From Candidatus Microthrix parvicella Bio17-1 (lineage in GTDB: Bacteria > Actinomycetota > Acidimicrobiia > Acidimicrobiales > Microtrichaceae), in contig NZ_AMPG01000003.1 of the NCBI RefSeq assembly GCF_000299415.1, positions 440,093-504,092 on the forward strand: 64,000 nucleotides of DNA. The letters run 5' to 3'. This document shows positions 10,207-21,070 of the stretch, in pieces. How positions within the stretch are numbered: the stretch's first letter is position 1; every line of letters begins with the position of its first letter. The translations under genes were made by a program, and so were the position numbers. The notes under the pieces are model-generated. The model had not been told where the DNA came from. It saw nothing but the letters and a program-made list of their open reading frames with translations, and did not search any database.

Positions 10207-11535
10207 ATGCGAGTGAGTCGACCACTGTGGCGCCGTTGGGTACTGCTTGCGCTGGCAACATCCGTCGCCCTGGGGGTTGCGGCCGTGGGTCCTTCGGCTG
10301 GTGCCTCGGAGCAACGCCAGGAGAACTGCAAGACACCGAGGGCTGAGAAGCCCGAGGCTCCGGGCGTGTTCGGTTCGCTGGTCGCCGGTGACTGCTCGGC
10401 CATCGTTGGTGCCAAGATCGAGATGTCGTTGGACGGCGAGGTGGTGGACACCATCGTCTCGGGAGCCGACGGCACGTTCTCCTTGGCACTCGACGAGCCC
10501 GGTACCTACACGGCCACCCTGCAGGTCGATTCGCTCCCGAAGGGCGTGGCCCTGACCGACAAGGGCGACACCGTTCGGACGGTGCCGATTCAGGCCGACC
10601 GGCCCCGCCCGCTGCTGTACTCCTTCGGGGAGAGCACCCGCCAGGCCGCCACCAAGCTGGACGAGATCCCCGGCAAGCTTGTCGATGGGGTTCAGTTGGG
10701 CCTGATTCTCGCCATGTGTGCCATTGGATTGTCCCTCATCTATGGCACCATCCAGCTGACCAACTTCAGCCATGGCGAGATGGTGACCTTTGGGGCCATC
10801 GTCACCTGGTACCTCAACCAGAGCGTTGGGCTGTCCCTCCCCGTCGCAGGGATCCTGGGCGTGATCATCGGCGCCGCATCGGGCGCCGGTCTCGAACTCG
10901 GTTTGTGGCGTCCGCTGCGGCGCCGAAAGATCAGCCTGTTCGGGCTGATGACCGTCAGCTTCGGTCTGTCGCTCCTGGCGATCAACGTGTTTCAGTACGT
11001 CTTTGGTGCACGCAACAAGCCCTACACCGGCACGGTGGGGGGCGGTGGTTGGGAGTTGGGCTCCCGCGTGATCCCGGCTCGCACCATCATCACCATCATC
11101 ATCGCCGTGGTCGTGTTGGGCGCGGTCGCAGCGTTCCTGCGGACCGCCCGCTTCGGCAAGGCAATGCGGGCAGTGGCCGACAACCCACCGCTTGCCTCCT
11201 CGTCGGGCATCGATGTCGATCGTGTGGTGTTGATGGTGTGGGTGATGGGCGCAGGCCTGGCCGCGCTGGGAGGCGTGTTGTACTCCACCAGCTTCCAGGT
11301 CAACTTCATGGAAGGCCAGCAACTGTTGCTGCTGATGTTCGCCGGTATCACCCTGGGCGGGCTCGGCACCTCCTTTGGTGCAGCGGCCGGCTGCTTCGTG
11401 CTGGGCCTGGCGATTCAGATGTCCACGCTGTACATCCCAACGTCACTGCGAAACGTCGGAGCGTTGGCGGTGCTGATCGTGGTGTTGATGTTTGCTCCGC
11501 AGGGCATCTTCGGACGACGGGAGCGAGTGGGCTGA
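10207..11535 (+). CDS. livH: Branched-chain amino-acid ABC permease LivH with extra secreted N-terminal domain
   Basis: Residues ~155-442 are a standard LivH permease (IYGTIQLTNFSHGEMVTFGA, RAVADNPPLASSSGID, FAGITLGGLGTSFGAAAG), with about eight membrane helices. Ahead of it is something unusual for the family: a signal peptide (residues 1-33, basic start and hydrophobic core) and about 120 extracellular residues. These include two Cys (41 and 63) and a small beta-sandwich-like stretch (GAKIEMSLDGEVVDTIVSG, DGTFSLALDEPGTYTATL) resembling carboxypeptidase-regulatory or Cna-B folds. The frame runs without interruption into the permease. It is the first gene of a tight livHMGF operon, and TGATG overlap links it to livM. 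The extra domain may dock the binding protein or a wall component; that is inference. Confidence 0.85.
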   Translation: MRVSRPLWRRWVLLALATSVALGVAAVGPSAGASEQRQENCKTPRAEKPEAPGVFGSLVAGDCSAIVGAKIEMSLDGEVVDTIVSGADGTFSLALDEPGTYTATLQVDSLPKGVALTDKGDTVRTVPIQADRPRPLLYSFGESTRQAATKLDEIPGKLVDGVQLGLILAMCAIGLSLIYGTIQLTNFSHGEMVTFGAIVTWYLNQSVGLSLPVAGILGVIIGAASGAGLELGLWRPLRRRKISLFGLMTVSFGLSLLAINVFQYVFGARNKPYTGTVGGGGWELGSRVIPARTIITIIIAVVVLGAVAAFLRTARFGKAMRAVADNPPLASSSGIDVDRVVLMVWVMGAGLAALGGVLYSTSFQVNFMEGQQLLLLMFAGITLGGLGTSFGAAAGCFVLGLAIQMSTLYIPTSLRNVGALAVLIVVLMFAPQGIFGRRERVG

Positions 11536-12530
11536 TGGACTGGTCTTTCATCATTTCGCAGACCTTGACGGCGTTGTTTACGCCGCTGGCGCTGTTCTAC
11601 ATCCTGGGCGCCCAGGGGCTGAACATCCACTTCGGCTACACGGGGCTGCTGAACTTCGGCCAGGCCGGGTTCATGGCTGCCGGTGCGTACGGCACGGCCA
11701 TCAGCTACACCGTCTGGGGATGGCCCCTGTGGGCGTCGCTGCTGTTTGGCATCCTCGCATCGGTGGTCTTGGGGATACTGCTTGGTCTGCCGACCCTGCG
11801 CCTGCGAGGTGACTACCTGGCCATCGTCACCATTGCAGCCTCGGAGATCATCCGCCTGACCATTCGGTCGGAAGCGGTTGAGAGCGTCACCGGCGGCAAC
11901 TCGGGCATCAACGAGTTCGCCACAGGTTTTTATGACGCCAATTTCTTCTCCAACAGTGGGCGCTATGAGTTGGGTCCGCTGTCGTTCCGCGGTCAGGAGT
12001 TGTGGGTGATGCTGTGGGGCTGGCTCTTGGTGGCGTTCTTTGCGCTGCTGACCTACCTGCTGATGCGCAGCCCGTGGGGCCGTGTCCTCAAGTCGGTGCG
12101 CGAGAACGAGGATGCCGTTCGCTCGCTGGGCAAAAACGTCTACGCCTACAAAATGCAGTCGCTCATCCTGGGTGGCGTCATGGGTGCCTGCGGCGGCATC
12201 ATCCTGGCCTTGGCCAAGAACTTCGCCGGTCCGGACGACTTCGCCACTAAAGCCACCTTCATCGCCTACACCGCCCTCATTCTTGGTGGGGCAGCCACCA
12301 CGCTCGGTCCGGTCATCGGCGGAATGATGTTCTGGTCGATCTTCACCTTCGTGTCGGTCACCGCCGATCAGGCGGCCAAGGCCAACGTGATTCCCAACTC
12401 GGTGATGACCGACGTGCAAGCCGGTGTCATACCGTTCATCTTCCTCGGTATCGCCCTCATGGTGCTGATGGTGTTCCGACCGCAAGGGATCTTCGGAGAC
12501 CGAAAGGAACTTGAGGTCGATGCCCGCTGA
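11535..12530 (+). CDS. livM: Branched-chain amino-acid ABC permease LivM
   Basis: This 331-aa inner-membrane permease is the partner of LivH. It has the family pattern GLNIHFGYTGLLNFGQAGFMA, LPTLRLRGDYLAIVTIAASEIIRL, SPWGRVLKSVRENEDAVRSLGKN (the EAA-type loop that contacts the ATPases) and the closing FRPQGIFG. The ATG overlaps the livH stop (TGATG), which fixes the start; the frame is open further upstream inside livH but that stretch is not coding. The following livG start lies inside the last codons of livM, so the genes are translationally coupled. Confidence 0.93.
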   Translation: MDWSFIISQTLTALFTPLALFYILGAQGLNIHFGYTGLLNFGQAGFMAAGAYGTAISYTVWGWPLWASLLFGILASVVLGILLGLPTLRLRGDYLAIVTIAASEIIRLTIRSEAVESVTGGNSGINEFATGFYDANFFSNSGRYELGPLSFRGQELWVMLWGWLLVAFFALLTYLLMRSPWGRVLKSVRENEDAVRSLGKNVYAYKMQSLILGGVMGACGGIILALAKNFAGPDDFATKATFIAYTALILGGAATTLGPVIGGMMFWSIFTFVSVTADQAAKANVIPNSVMTDVQAGVIPFIFLGIALMVLMVFRPQGIFGDRKELEVDAR

Positions 12531-13569
12531 CGACGCCACCGTGCCCGCCGACGCACCCAAACCCAACGCTCCATCCAGCGAGCCCGGTGACTTGGGGCAA
12601 AGCAGCACGATTCACCCCGACCGAGCCACCGCCCCGTCTCCCGAGGCGGTGAAGCGGGAACGCGCCTTCGAGGCCGAACAGTTGGCGGACGTGCCCCGTG
12701 AGCCGGGTGCTCCCAAGCCGGACAGCATTCTCACCGCCGATGGGGTGGTCCGTCGCTTCGGCGGCGTCACCGCCGTCAACGTCGACCACGTTGAGTTTCA
12801 ACGTGGGGCAATCTCGGCACTCATCGGCCCCAACGGAGCCGGCAAAACCACCTTCTTCAATCTGCTGACCAATTTCGATAAGGCCACCGCAGGGTCCTGG
12901 ACCTACAACGACCGTCGCATGACCGGCATGGCGCCACACAAGGTGGCGCGGCTGGGCATGATTCGCACGTTCCAGCTCACCAAATCGCTCTCGAAACTCA
13001 CCGTCATCCAGAACATGATGTTGGGTGCCACCAACCAACGCGGCGAGAGCTTTCTGGCTGCGGTCTTCCCGCCGTTGTGGAGGGCCCAGGAACAGGAGAT
13101 CACCGAGCGGGCCGACGCGCTGCTGGAACGATTCCGACTGGCCCACATGCGCGAGGAGTTCGCCGGATCGTTATCGGGTGGCCAGCGCAAGCTGCTGGAG
13201 ATGGCCCGTGCCCTCATGGCAGAGCCCGATCTGATCATGCTGGACGAGCCGATGGCCGGGGTGAACCCGGCATTGAAGCAGTCGTTGCTGGGTCACATCC
13301 TGTCGCTTCGTGACGAGGGTCGCACCGTGATCTTCGTGGAACACGACATGGACATGGTGCAGGAGATCTCCGACTGGGTGACCGTCATGGCCGAAGGCCG
13401 CCTGATTGCTGAGGGGACACCTTCGGACATCAGCGCCAACGACGCTGTGATCGATGCGTACCTCGGCAGTCATCACGATCTGGACCTGCGGCCCGACATG
13501 CTGACAAACCCCGAAGGCAGCCCGGCAACGGGGCCCGATCCTGCGGCCGGAGTCGAGGAGGCGCCCTGA
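12520..13569 (+). CDS. livG: Branched-chain amino-acid ABC transporter ATPase LivG
   Basis: This 349-aa ATPase has Walker A GPNGAGKTT, signature LSGGQRKLLE, Walker B LIMLDEP and H-loop EHDMDMV, in the LivG style with the long insert before the signature (NQRGESFLAAVFPPLWR). About 70 hydrophilic residues rich in Pro, Asp and Glu precede the ATPase domain, and another ~30 follow; both look disordered and are longer than usual. The ATG at 12520 follows TTGAGG. A TTG three codons earlier is possible but less likely. The stop overlaps the livF start as TGATG. Confidence 0.92.
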   Translation: MPADDATVPADAPKPNAPSSEPGDLGQSSTIHPDRATAPSPEAVKRERAFEAEQLADVPREPGAPKPDSILTADGVVRRFGGVTAVNVDHVEFQRGAISALIGPNGAGKTTFFNLLTNFDKATAGSWTYNDRRMTGMAPHKVARLGMIRTFQLTKSLSKLTVIQNMMLGATNQRGESFLAAVFPPLWRAQEQEITERADALLERFRLAHMREEFAGSLSGGQRKLLEMARALMAEPDLIMLDEPMAGVNPALKQSLLGHILSLRDEGRTVIFVEHDMDMVQEISDWVTVMAEGRLIAEGTPSDISANDAVIDAYLGSHHDLDLRPDMLTNPEGSPATGPDPAAGVEEAP

Positions 13570-14468
13570 TGGACGGACCCGACGAAGTGAATGACGTGTC
13601 CCCCACGGAGGTTCTTGGCGGTCAGAGTGCGGCCCGGGAATTGGCCGATGAGGCAATCACCGACGCGGAGAAGGGCAGTGGTGCGGCGGCCGACCATCAG
13701 GCTCCCGTTCACCTGTCGACCGATCCTCAACCCGGCGAACCCATCTTGGTGGCCGACGATCTCATCGCCGGTTACGTGCCGGGAGTCAACATCCTGAACG
13801 GATGCTCGGCCGTGCTCAAGCGCGGCGAAATGGTAGGCATCATCGGCCCGAACGGCGCCGGCAAGTCGACACTGCTCAAAGCGATGTTCGGCCTGATCAA
13901 CATCACCTCCGGCGTTGTCAGCCTGCGTGGCGAGAACATCACCTCGATGAAGGCCCACCAGCTGGTGAGTCGCGGTGTCGGGTTCGTCCCCCAAACCGAA
14001 AACGTGTTCGCTGCGCTGACGGTTCGCGAGAACATGGAGATGGGTGCGTTCCTGAGGCCATCGGTGGTCAAGGAGCGCTTCGAGCACGTGGCCGACCTCT
14101 TCCCCCGCTTGGGTGAGCGAGCGTCGCAGCAGGCCGGCTCATTGTCGGGCGGTGAGCGCCAGATGGTTGCGATGGGTCGAGCGCTCATGATGGAGCCATC
14201 GGTTCTGCTGCTCGATGAGCCTTCCGCAGGTTTGTCGCCCGCCTTTCAGGATGAGGTGTTCATCAACTGCCGTCGGATCAACGCCACCGGCGTGTCAATC
14301 CTCATGGTGGAACAGAACGCGCGCCGCTGTCTGCAGGTGTGCGACCGGGCCTTTGTGCTGGACCAGGGCAAGAACGCCATTGCCGGCACCGGCTCCGAGT
14401 TGCTGCATGACCCGAAGGTGATCGAGCTCTACCTCGGCACTCTGGCCAAGAACCGCAACCTGGACTGA
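13569..14468 (+). CDS. livF: Branched-chain amino-acid ABC transporter ATPase LivF
   Basis: This 299-aa ATPase is the last gene of the livHMGF operon. The motifs are Walker A GPNGAGKST, RGVGFVPQTENVFAALTVREN, signature LSGGERQMVAMGRAL, Walker B VLLLDEP and MVEQNARR. Like LivG it has an acidic N-terminal extension of about 55 residues before the ATPase core, an oddity shared by both ATPases of this operon. A strong hairpin terminator lies downstream. Function with LivG/H/M in import of branched-chain or related amino acids (or another small substrate) is inferred from the family. Confidence 0.92.
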   Translation: MDGPDEVNDVSPTEVLGGQSAARELADEAITDAEKGSGAAADHQAPVHLSTDPQPGEPILVADDLIAGYVPGVNILNGCSAVLKRGEMVGIIGPNGAGKSTLLKAMFGLINITSGVVSLRGENITSMKAHQLVSRGVGFVPQTENVFAALTVRENMEMGAFLRPSVVKERFEHVADLFPRLGERASQQAGSLSGGERQMVAMGRALMMEPSVLLLDEPSAGLSPAFQDEVFINCRRINATGVSILMVEQNARRCLQVCDRAFVLDQGKNAIAGTGSELLHDPKVIELYLGTLAKNRNLD

Positions 14469-14558
14469 AGTTCCAGGCGGTGGCCGGATGAGCCGGTCGG
14501 GGATACCACTCGGGCAGCGCTGAGCTCTTGGCGGCTAGCGCCCGACGCCGGACGCGCA

Positions 14559-14586
14559 AGGGCCCGGTCCTTCCGGACCGGGCCCT
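14559..14586. terminator. Perfect 12-bp bidirectional hairpin terminator
   Basis: AGGGCCCGGTCC and GGACCGGGCCCT pair perfectly around a TTCC loop. The hairpin sits in the 155-bp gap between the convergent ends of livF and the binding-protein gene and could stop transcription from both sides. There is no clear U-tract, as is common for actinobacterial terminators. Confidence 0.8.
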
Positions 14587-14623
14587 CCGAGTTCAGTGCC
14601 GCCTCAGCGACCCGAGGTGGGTA

Positions 14624-16006
14624 CTACTTGCCGGCCTCGAAGTTCTCGGCCAGTGCGTTACCCATGTTGCCGTCCACTCCGTAGACCGGCACGTTGGCCG
14701 GGCCGATGCCCTGCTCGATCATCGTCGAGAGCACCTTGGAACTCTCGTCAAAGCCGATCAAAGCAATGGCGTCCGGGTCGGCATTCTTGGCGGAGCCCAC
14801 GACGTCGGCGAAGTCGGTCGCCTTGGGGTCGTAGATCTCCTTGCCGACCACCTTTCCGCCGGCTGCCTCAAGCGACTTGGTGAGGTCGTCTGCCAGGCCG
14901 GTGCCATAGTCGTCGTTCAGCGCCAGGATGAACACGTTCTTGTGGTTGTCCGCAAGAATCGTGTCGGCGAGGACGCTGCCCTGAAGGATGTCGGACGGGG
15001 CGTTTCGGAAGTAGAGGCCCTTGTCGTTGTAGTCCGAGAACTTCTTGGACGTGTTGGCCGGGGAGAACATGACCACTCCGGCGTTGACGATGGTGTCGAT
15101 CACCGAGAGGCTCACCGATGACGAGGCGGCGCCGATAATGGCGTCGACGTCCTTGGCGAGCAGGGTGCTGACCGTCTTGGGCGCAACACCGTTCTCGGTG
15201 TCGCCGGAGTCACCCTCAATGTGGATGACGTCCTTGCCGAGCACTCCGCCGGCTTCGTTCATCTCCTGCACGGCCAGGTCGACACCGGCGAACTCCGGTG
15301 GGCCGAGGAAGGCGAGCGAACCCGTCTTGGGCAGCAGCGACCCGATCTCGAGCTGTCCGTTGCCCTTGCGGTCACCAACAACGGGAACCTCGGCCACGTC
15401 GGCATCCTTGGGCGCCGAAGCCTTCACAAACTCGGTGGTGTCGTCGTCGATGCACTCCTTGAGCGCAGCCTGGTCTTCCTTCTTGCGAGTTGCGTTGAGC
15501 TTGTCGCAGTTGGTGCCGAACTCGAGCACGCCGTAAGACGCCTCGGTCGGCTCACCATTGCCGGAGAACTCCAGCGGGCCGGACTGTCCGTCGTAGTCGG
15601 GATCGCCACCGGCATCGATGATCTTCTTGCACGCTTCGAAGGTGGTGCACTTCTCGCCGCCCCGAGTGATGCCGTTGATCTTTTCGGCGAAGGCGCTGCC
15701 GTCGGTCTTGGCCTGGGTCACGGCAAGGCCGATGATGATGGCGGCGTCGTAGCTTTCACCCGCATAGTTGAAGTCGACCAGCTTGGGATCGATTTCCATC
15801 AGGCGGGCCTTGAACTCGTCGCCCAGGTCGACCATGGGGGTGGTGCCCCTCATGCCGATCAGGCTGTTGGCGTCCGCGGCGCCCTCCGAATCCGTTTTGG
15901 CGGTGGTGTCGCTGGCGCTGTCGCCGTCGTCGCCGCATGCGGCTACGACCAGGCTCATCGCCAAAACTCCGGCCGCAAGGCGACCGTACTTTCGCTGTTT
16001 GAACAT
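14624..16006 (-). CDS. ABC substrate-binding lipoprotein (LivK family), circularly permuted
   Basis: This 460-aa lipoprotein has a signal peptide and lipobox VAAC (Cys24). The order of family segments after it is unusual. Residues ~47-205 (GMRGTTPMVDLGDEF, FNYAGESYDAAI, GEKCTTFEACKKI, DYDGQSGPLEF, EASYGVLEFG) correspond to the C-terminal part of actinobacterial LivK-like proteins. Residues ~217-460 (LEIGSLLPKTGSLAFLGPPE, AVQEMNEAGGVLG, AIIGAASSSVSLSVID, VYGVDGNMGNALAENFEAGK) correspond to their N-terminal and central part. The protein ends exactly where the usual sequence would continue into GMRGTTP. The linker (ASAPKDADVAEVPVVGDRKG) joins the old ends. It likely delivers substrate to livHMGF, which it faces convergently. 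Alternative: an assembly or cloning rearrangement, though the intact signal peptide and stop argue against this. Confidence 0.85.
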   Translation of the reverse strand: MFKQRKYGRLAAGVLAMSLVVAACGDDGDSASDTTAKTDSEGAADANSLIGMRGTTPMVDLGDEFKARLMEIDPKLVDFNYAGESYDAAIIIGLAVTQAKTDGSAFAEKINGITRGGEKCTTFEACKKIIDAGGDPDYDGQSGPLEFSGNGEPTEASYGVLEFGTNCDKLNATRKKEDQAALKECIDDDTTEFVKASAPKDADVAEVPVVGDRKGNGQLEIGSLLPKTGSLAFLGPPEFAGVDLAVQEMNEAGGVLGKDVIHIEGDSGDTENGVAPKTVSTLLAKDVDAIIGAASSSVSLSVIDTIVNAGVVMFSPANTSKKFSDYNDKGLYFRNAPSDILQGSVLADTILADNHKNVFILALNDDYGTGLADDLTKSLEAAGGKVVGKEIYDPKATDFADVVGSAKNADPDAIALIGFDESSKVLSTMIEQGIGPANVPVYGVDGNMGNALAENFEAGK

Positions 16007-16098
16007 GCTTTACCCTCCTGTGGTTGTCCCTCGTCGGGACCAAAGGCCCCGTCAACCGCGAGGAAGTTTCCCCCCGGCACTGAACGCAACCCTAGCCT

Positions 16099-16134
16099 GT
16101 AACGCTGGTCACATGACGGGTAACGCCGGTCACA
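16099..16134. promoter_or_regulatory. Pair of 15-bp direct repeats between livK-like gene and amt
   Basis: GTAACGCTGGTCACA and GTAACGCCGGTCACA differ at one base and are spaced 21 bp start to start, i.e. two helical turns. They lie upstream of the leftward binding-protein gene and the rightward amt gene, so they could be an operator for either. The bound regulator is unknown; GTAAC resembles the gTnAC half of actinobacterial GlnR boxes, which is only suggestive. Confidence 0.4.
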
Positions 16135-16191
16135 AGGGCGATCGCCTGTCGTGAGGATGTTCGGGTGTCGTTCGGTTCCGTTCATCCGCTC

Positions 16192-16219
16192 GAAACAGTT
16201 TGGAAACAGTGGCTGTTTA
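16192..16219. promoter_or_regulatory. GAAAC repeats at 11-bp spacing upstream of amt (GlnR-like?)
   Basis: GAAAC occurs twice (16192 and 16203) with exactly six bases between copies, followed after six more by TGTTT. The GlnR binding pattern of actinobacteria uses GTNAC and GAAAC half-sites separated by 6 nt. The spacing and the location 70-100 bp before an ammonium transporter start fit nitrogen control, but the GTNAC halves are not clear here, so this is tentative. Confidence 0.35.
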
Positions 16220-16292
16220 CGTTCATCCACGTCCTCCCATTTCGACGTCTCGGCGGGCACCCGTCGCGCGATCGGTAACCGAAAGGAGTCCT

Positions 16293-17552
16293 GTGGATTC
16301 GGGATCGCTCACGTGGATCATGGTGTGTACGGCGCTGGTGCTGTTCATGACCCCTGGCCTGGCATTGTTTTACGGCGGGCTCACACGCACCAAGAGCACG
16401 CTCAACATGATGATGATGAGCCTGTGGTGTGTTCTCGTCGTGCCGCTGCTGTGGGCCGTCGTGGGCTATTCGCTGGCGTTTCGCAGCTCAGGCCCCCTGC
16501 TCGGCGACCTCAGCGCATTTGGGCTCAAGGGCATCTCCGCATTTGAGGATGTCGGAGTCCCCGAACTGGCATTCGTGGCCTTCCTCGGAACTTTTGCCGC
16601 AATCACCCCGGCCCTCATCTCCGGTGCGGTGGCCGACCGCATGAAATTCTCGGCCTGGGCGATCTTCGTGCCCATCTGGTCGCTGCTGGTCTATGTGCCG
16701 GTGACCTATTGGGTGGCCAACCCCGAGGGTTGGCTGAAGGTGCGAGGTTCGCTGGACTTCGCGGGAGGTACCTCCATTCACGTCAACGCCGGAATCGCCG
16801 CGCTGGTGGCGGCTGTGATGCTTGGGAGGCGACGTGGTTGGCCGTCGGAAGGGTTCCTGCCCCACTCGATGCCGTTGGTGCTCATTGGCACCGGCATTCT
16901 GTGGCTGGGCTGGTTCGGTTTCAATGCCGGTTCGGCCGGCGCGGCCGATGGCCACGCTCTGGCGGCGCTGATGGCCACCTTCATGGCCTCGTCTGCCGGA
17001 GGGCTTGGTTGGGTGCTCACCGAACGATTTCGGGATGGGGCGTTCACCACGCTTGGCGCCGCCTCGGGCGTTGTCGCAGGGCTGGTGGCCATTACCCCGG
17101 CCTGTGCCTACGTCGATCCGATGGGCGCGATCGCCATCGGGCTGATCGCCGGTGTCGTCTGCTCACAGGCGGTGTCACTCAAGCGTCGGTTTGGTTTCGA
17201 CGACTCCCTCGATGTGGTCGGCGTGCACTTTGTGGGTGGCCTCATCGGCTCGCTCCTGATCGGCTTTCTCTCCAACCCGGGTGCCACCGGTTGGAAACCG
17301 GGCCGAGGCCCGGGGCTGGCCGAACCCGGCCTGTTGTTTGGCGGGGGACCCGGGCTGCTGGGCGAGCAGGTGCTGGCCAACGTGGTCACCATTGTCTTTT
17401 CCGGCCTGATGACGGCCGCCATCCTGTACTTGATCTCGGTCACGATCGGCCTGCGCGTCGATGAGGACACCGAGGCCGTGGGCCTCGACGCGACCGATCA
17501 CGGCGAGACGGCCTACCACCAGGCCGGGCTTGCCCTCGGCTCCCGGACCTGA
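16293..17552 (+). CDS. amt: Ammonium transporter (Amt family)
   Basis: This 419-aa integral membrane channel for ammonium has about eleven helices. The twin pore histidines are both present, in GTSIHVNAG (~162) and VGVHFVGGLIGSLLIG (~312). MTPGLALFYGGL, TYWVANPEGWL and LGWFGFNAGSA are further family signatures. GTG 16293 was chosen because AAAGGAG precedes it by 5 nt and it begins just before the first helix; an ATG 31 codons upstream would add a basic, non-membrane leader. The P-II gene glnB follows 48 bp downstream and then glnD, the classical amt-glnB(K)-glnD nitrogen operon in which P-II blocks the channel when nitrogen is plentiful. Confidence 0.95.
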   Translation: MDSGSLTWIMVCTALVLFMTPGLALFYGGLTRTKSTLNMMMMSLWCVLVVPLLWAVVGYSLAFRSSGPLLGDLSAFGLKGISAFEDVGVPELAFVAFLGTFAAITPALISGAVADRMKFSAWAIFVPIWSLLVYVPVTYWVANPEGWLKVRGSLDFAGGTSIHVNAGIAALVAAVMLGRRRGWPSEGFLPHSMPLVLIGTGILWLGWFGFNAGSAGAADGHALAALMATFMASSAGGLGWVLTERFRDGAFTTLGAASGVVAGLVAITPACAYVDPMGAIAIGLIAGVVCSQAVSLKRRFGFDDSLDVVGVHFVGGLIGSLLIGFLSNPGATGWKPGRGPGLAEPGLLFGGGPGLLGEQVLANVVTIVFSGLMTAAILYLISVTIGLRVDEDTEAVGLDATDHGETAYHQAGLALGSRT

Positions 17553-17582
17553 GCTGAAACCGTTCAACCACCCCACCGCTGA

Positions 17583-20304
<2,722 letters not shown>

Positions 20305-20308
20305 GCGG

Positions 20309-21070
20309 GTGCCACTAGCCTCCCAACCCGTGGAGTGCATCACCGAGTCCGACCTGATCAGATGGTCCGAGGCACTCGCTGCGATTGCCCGCAGCGGGTT
20401 GGGGTTCACCGAGAGCCTGTACGAGCAGGAACGGTACGAAGAGGTGTTGGCGGTGGCGGCCGACATGCGGGTGGCGGCTGGGCGCGGCACGCTCGACCCG
20501 TCGGCGTTGGTGCAGGAGTGGATGAAGGGCGCCGGTGATGGGGCGCTGGGTTACGTCACCCCGAAGGTTGCCGTGGGCGCGGTGGTGGGCAACGACGACG
20601 GTGAGATTCTGCTGATTCAGCGGGCGGACTCGGGCGTGTGGCTCTACCCCACCGGGTGGGCCGACATCGGCTATTCGCCGGCGGAGGTGGCCGTCAAAGA
20701 GGTGGGGGAGGAGACCGGCATCATCGCCGAAGTGGAGTCGTTTGTCGCCGTCTTCGATGGCCTGCGCCGAGGGTTTTCCGCCGTGCCGTTGTATTCCTTG
20801 ATCTTCAAGTTGCGGCCGGTGGGTGGTTCGTTGGCTCGTCACCCGCTGGAGTGCCTCGACGTGGGCTGGTTTGACCGCGACTCACTTCCGGACCCGCTGG
20901 CCGGGGCGGGCAACTGGGTGGATATCGCCTTCCAGGCCATCGACGCCGAGGCGCCGATCCCGTACTTCGACCCGCCGCGAAGCGACGTATGGATCCCGGA
21001 GGGCGAGCCCCTCCCGCCCGCCGACCGAACAAGGGTGACGGGTCACACCGAGGAGCAAACCCATGGTTGA
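20309..21070 (+). CDS. NUDIX hydrolase with N-terminal NUDIX-associated domain
   Basis: This ~253-aa protein has an N-terminal helical domain of the Nudix_N type (WSEALAAIARSGLGFTESLYEQERYEEVL) and a NUDIX hydrolase domain (VAVGAVVGNDDGEILLIQR, WLYPTGWADIGYSP). The Nudix box is recognisable as GWADIG...KEVGEETGI. The first conserved Glu of G-x5-E is Tyr and the Arg of REUxEE is Lys, while the metal-binding EVGEE is kept. A nucleoside-diphosphate-linked substrate such as ADP-ribose is a family guess. The start is uncertain between GTG 20309 and GTG 20330. It overlaps the following GNAT gene by 8 nt. Confidence 0.82.
   Translation: MPLASQPVECITESDLIRWSEALAAIARSGLGFTESLYEQERYEEVLAVAADMRVAAGRGTLDPSALVQEWMKGAGDGALGYVTPKVAVGAVVGNDDGEILLIQRADSGVWLYPTGWADIGYSPAEVAVKEVGEETGIIAEVESFVAVFDGLRRGFSAVPLYSLIFKLRPVGGSLARHPLECLDVGWFDRDSLPDPLAGAGNWVDIAFQAIDAEAPIPYFDPPRSDVWIPEGEPLPPADRTRVTGHTEEQTHG

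Noticed and set aside
8424-10475. 683-aa antisense frame across the flippase-like and hemQ genes
   Set aside because: It covers parts of two firmly assigned genes and shows no protein family signature.
10716-11534. Possible longer N-terminus of livM
   Set aside because: The stretch lies inside livH in another phase and is not hydrophobic; livM proper starts at the TGATG overlap.
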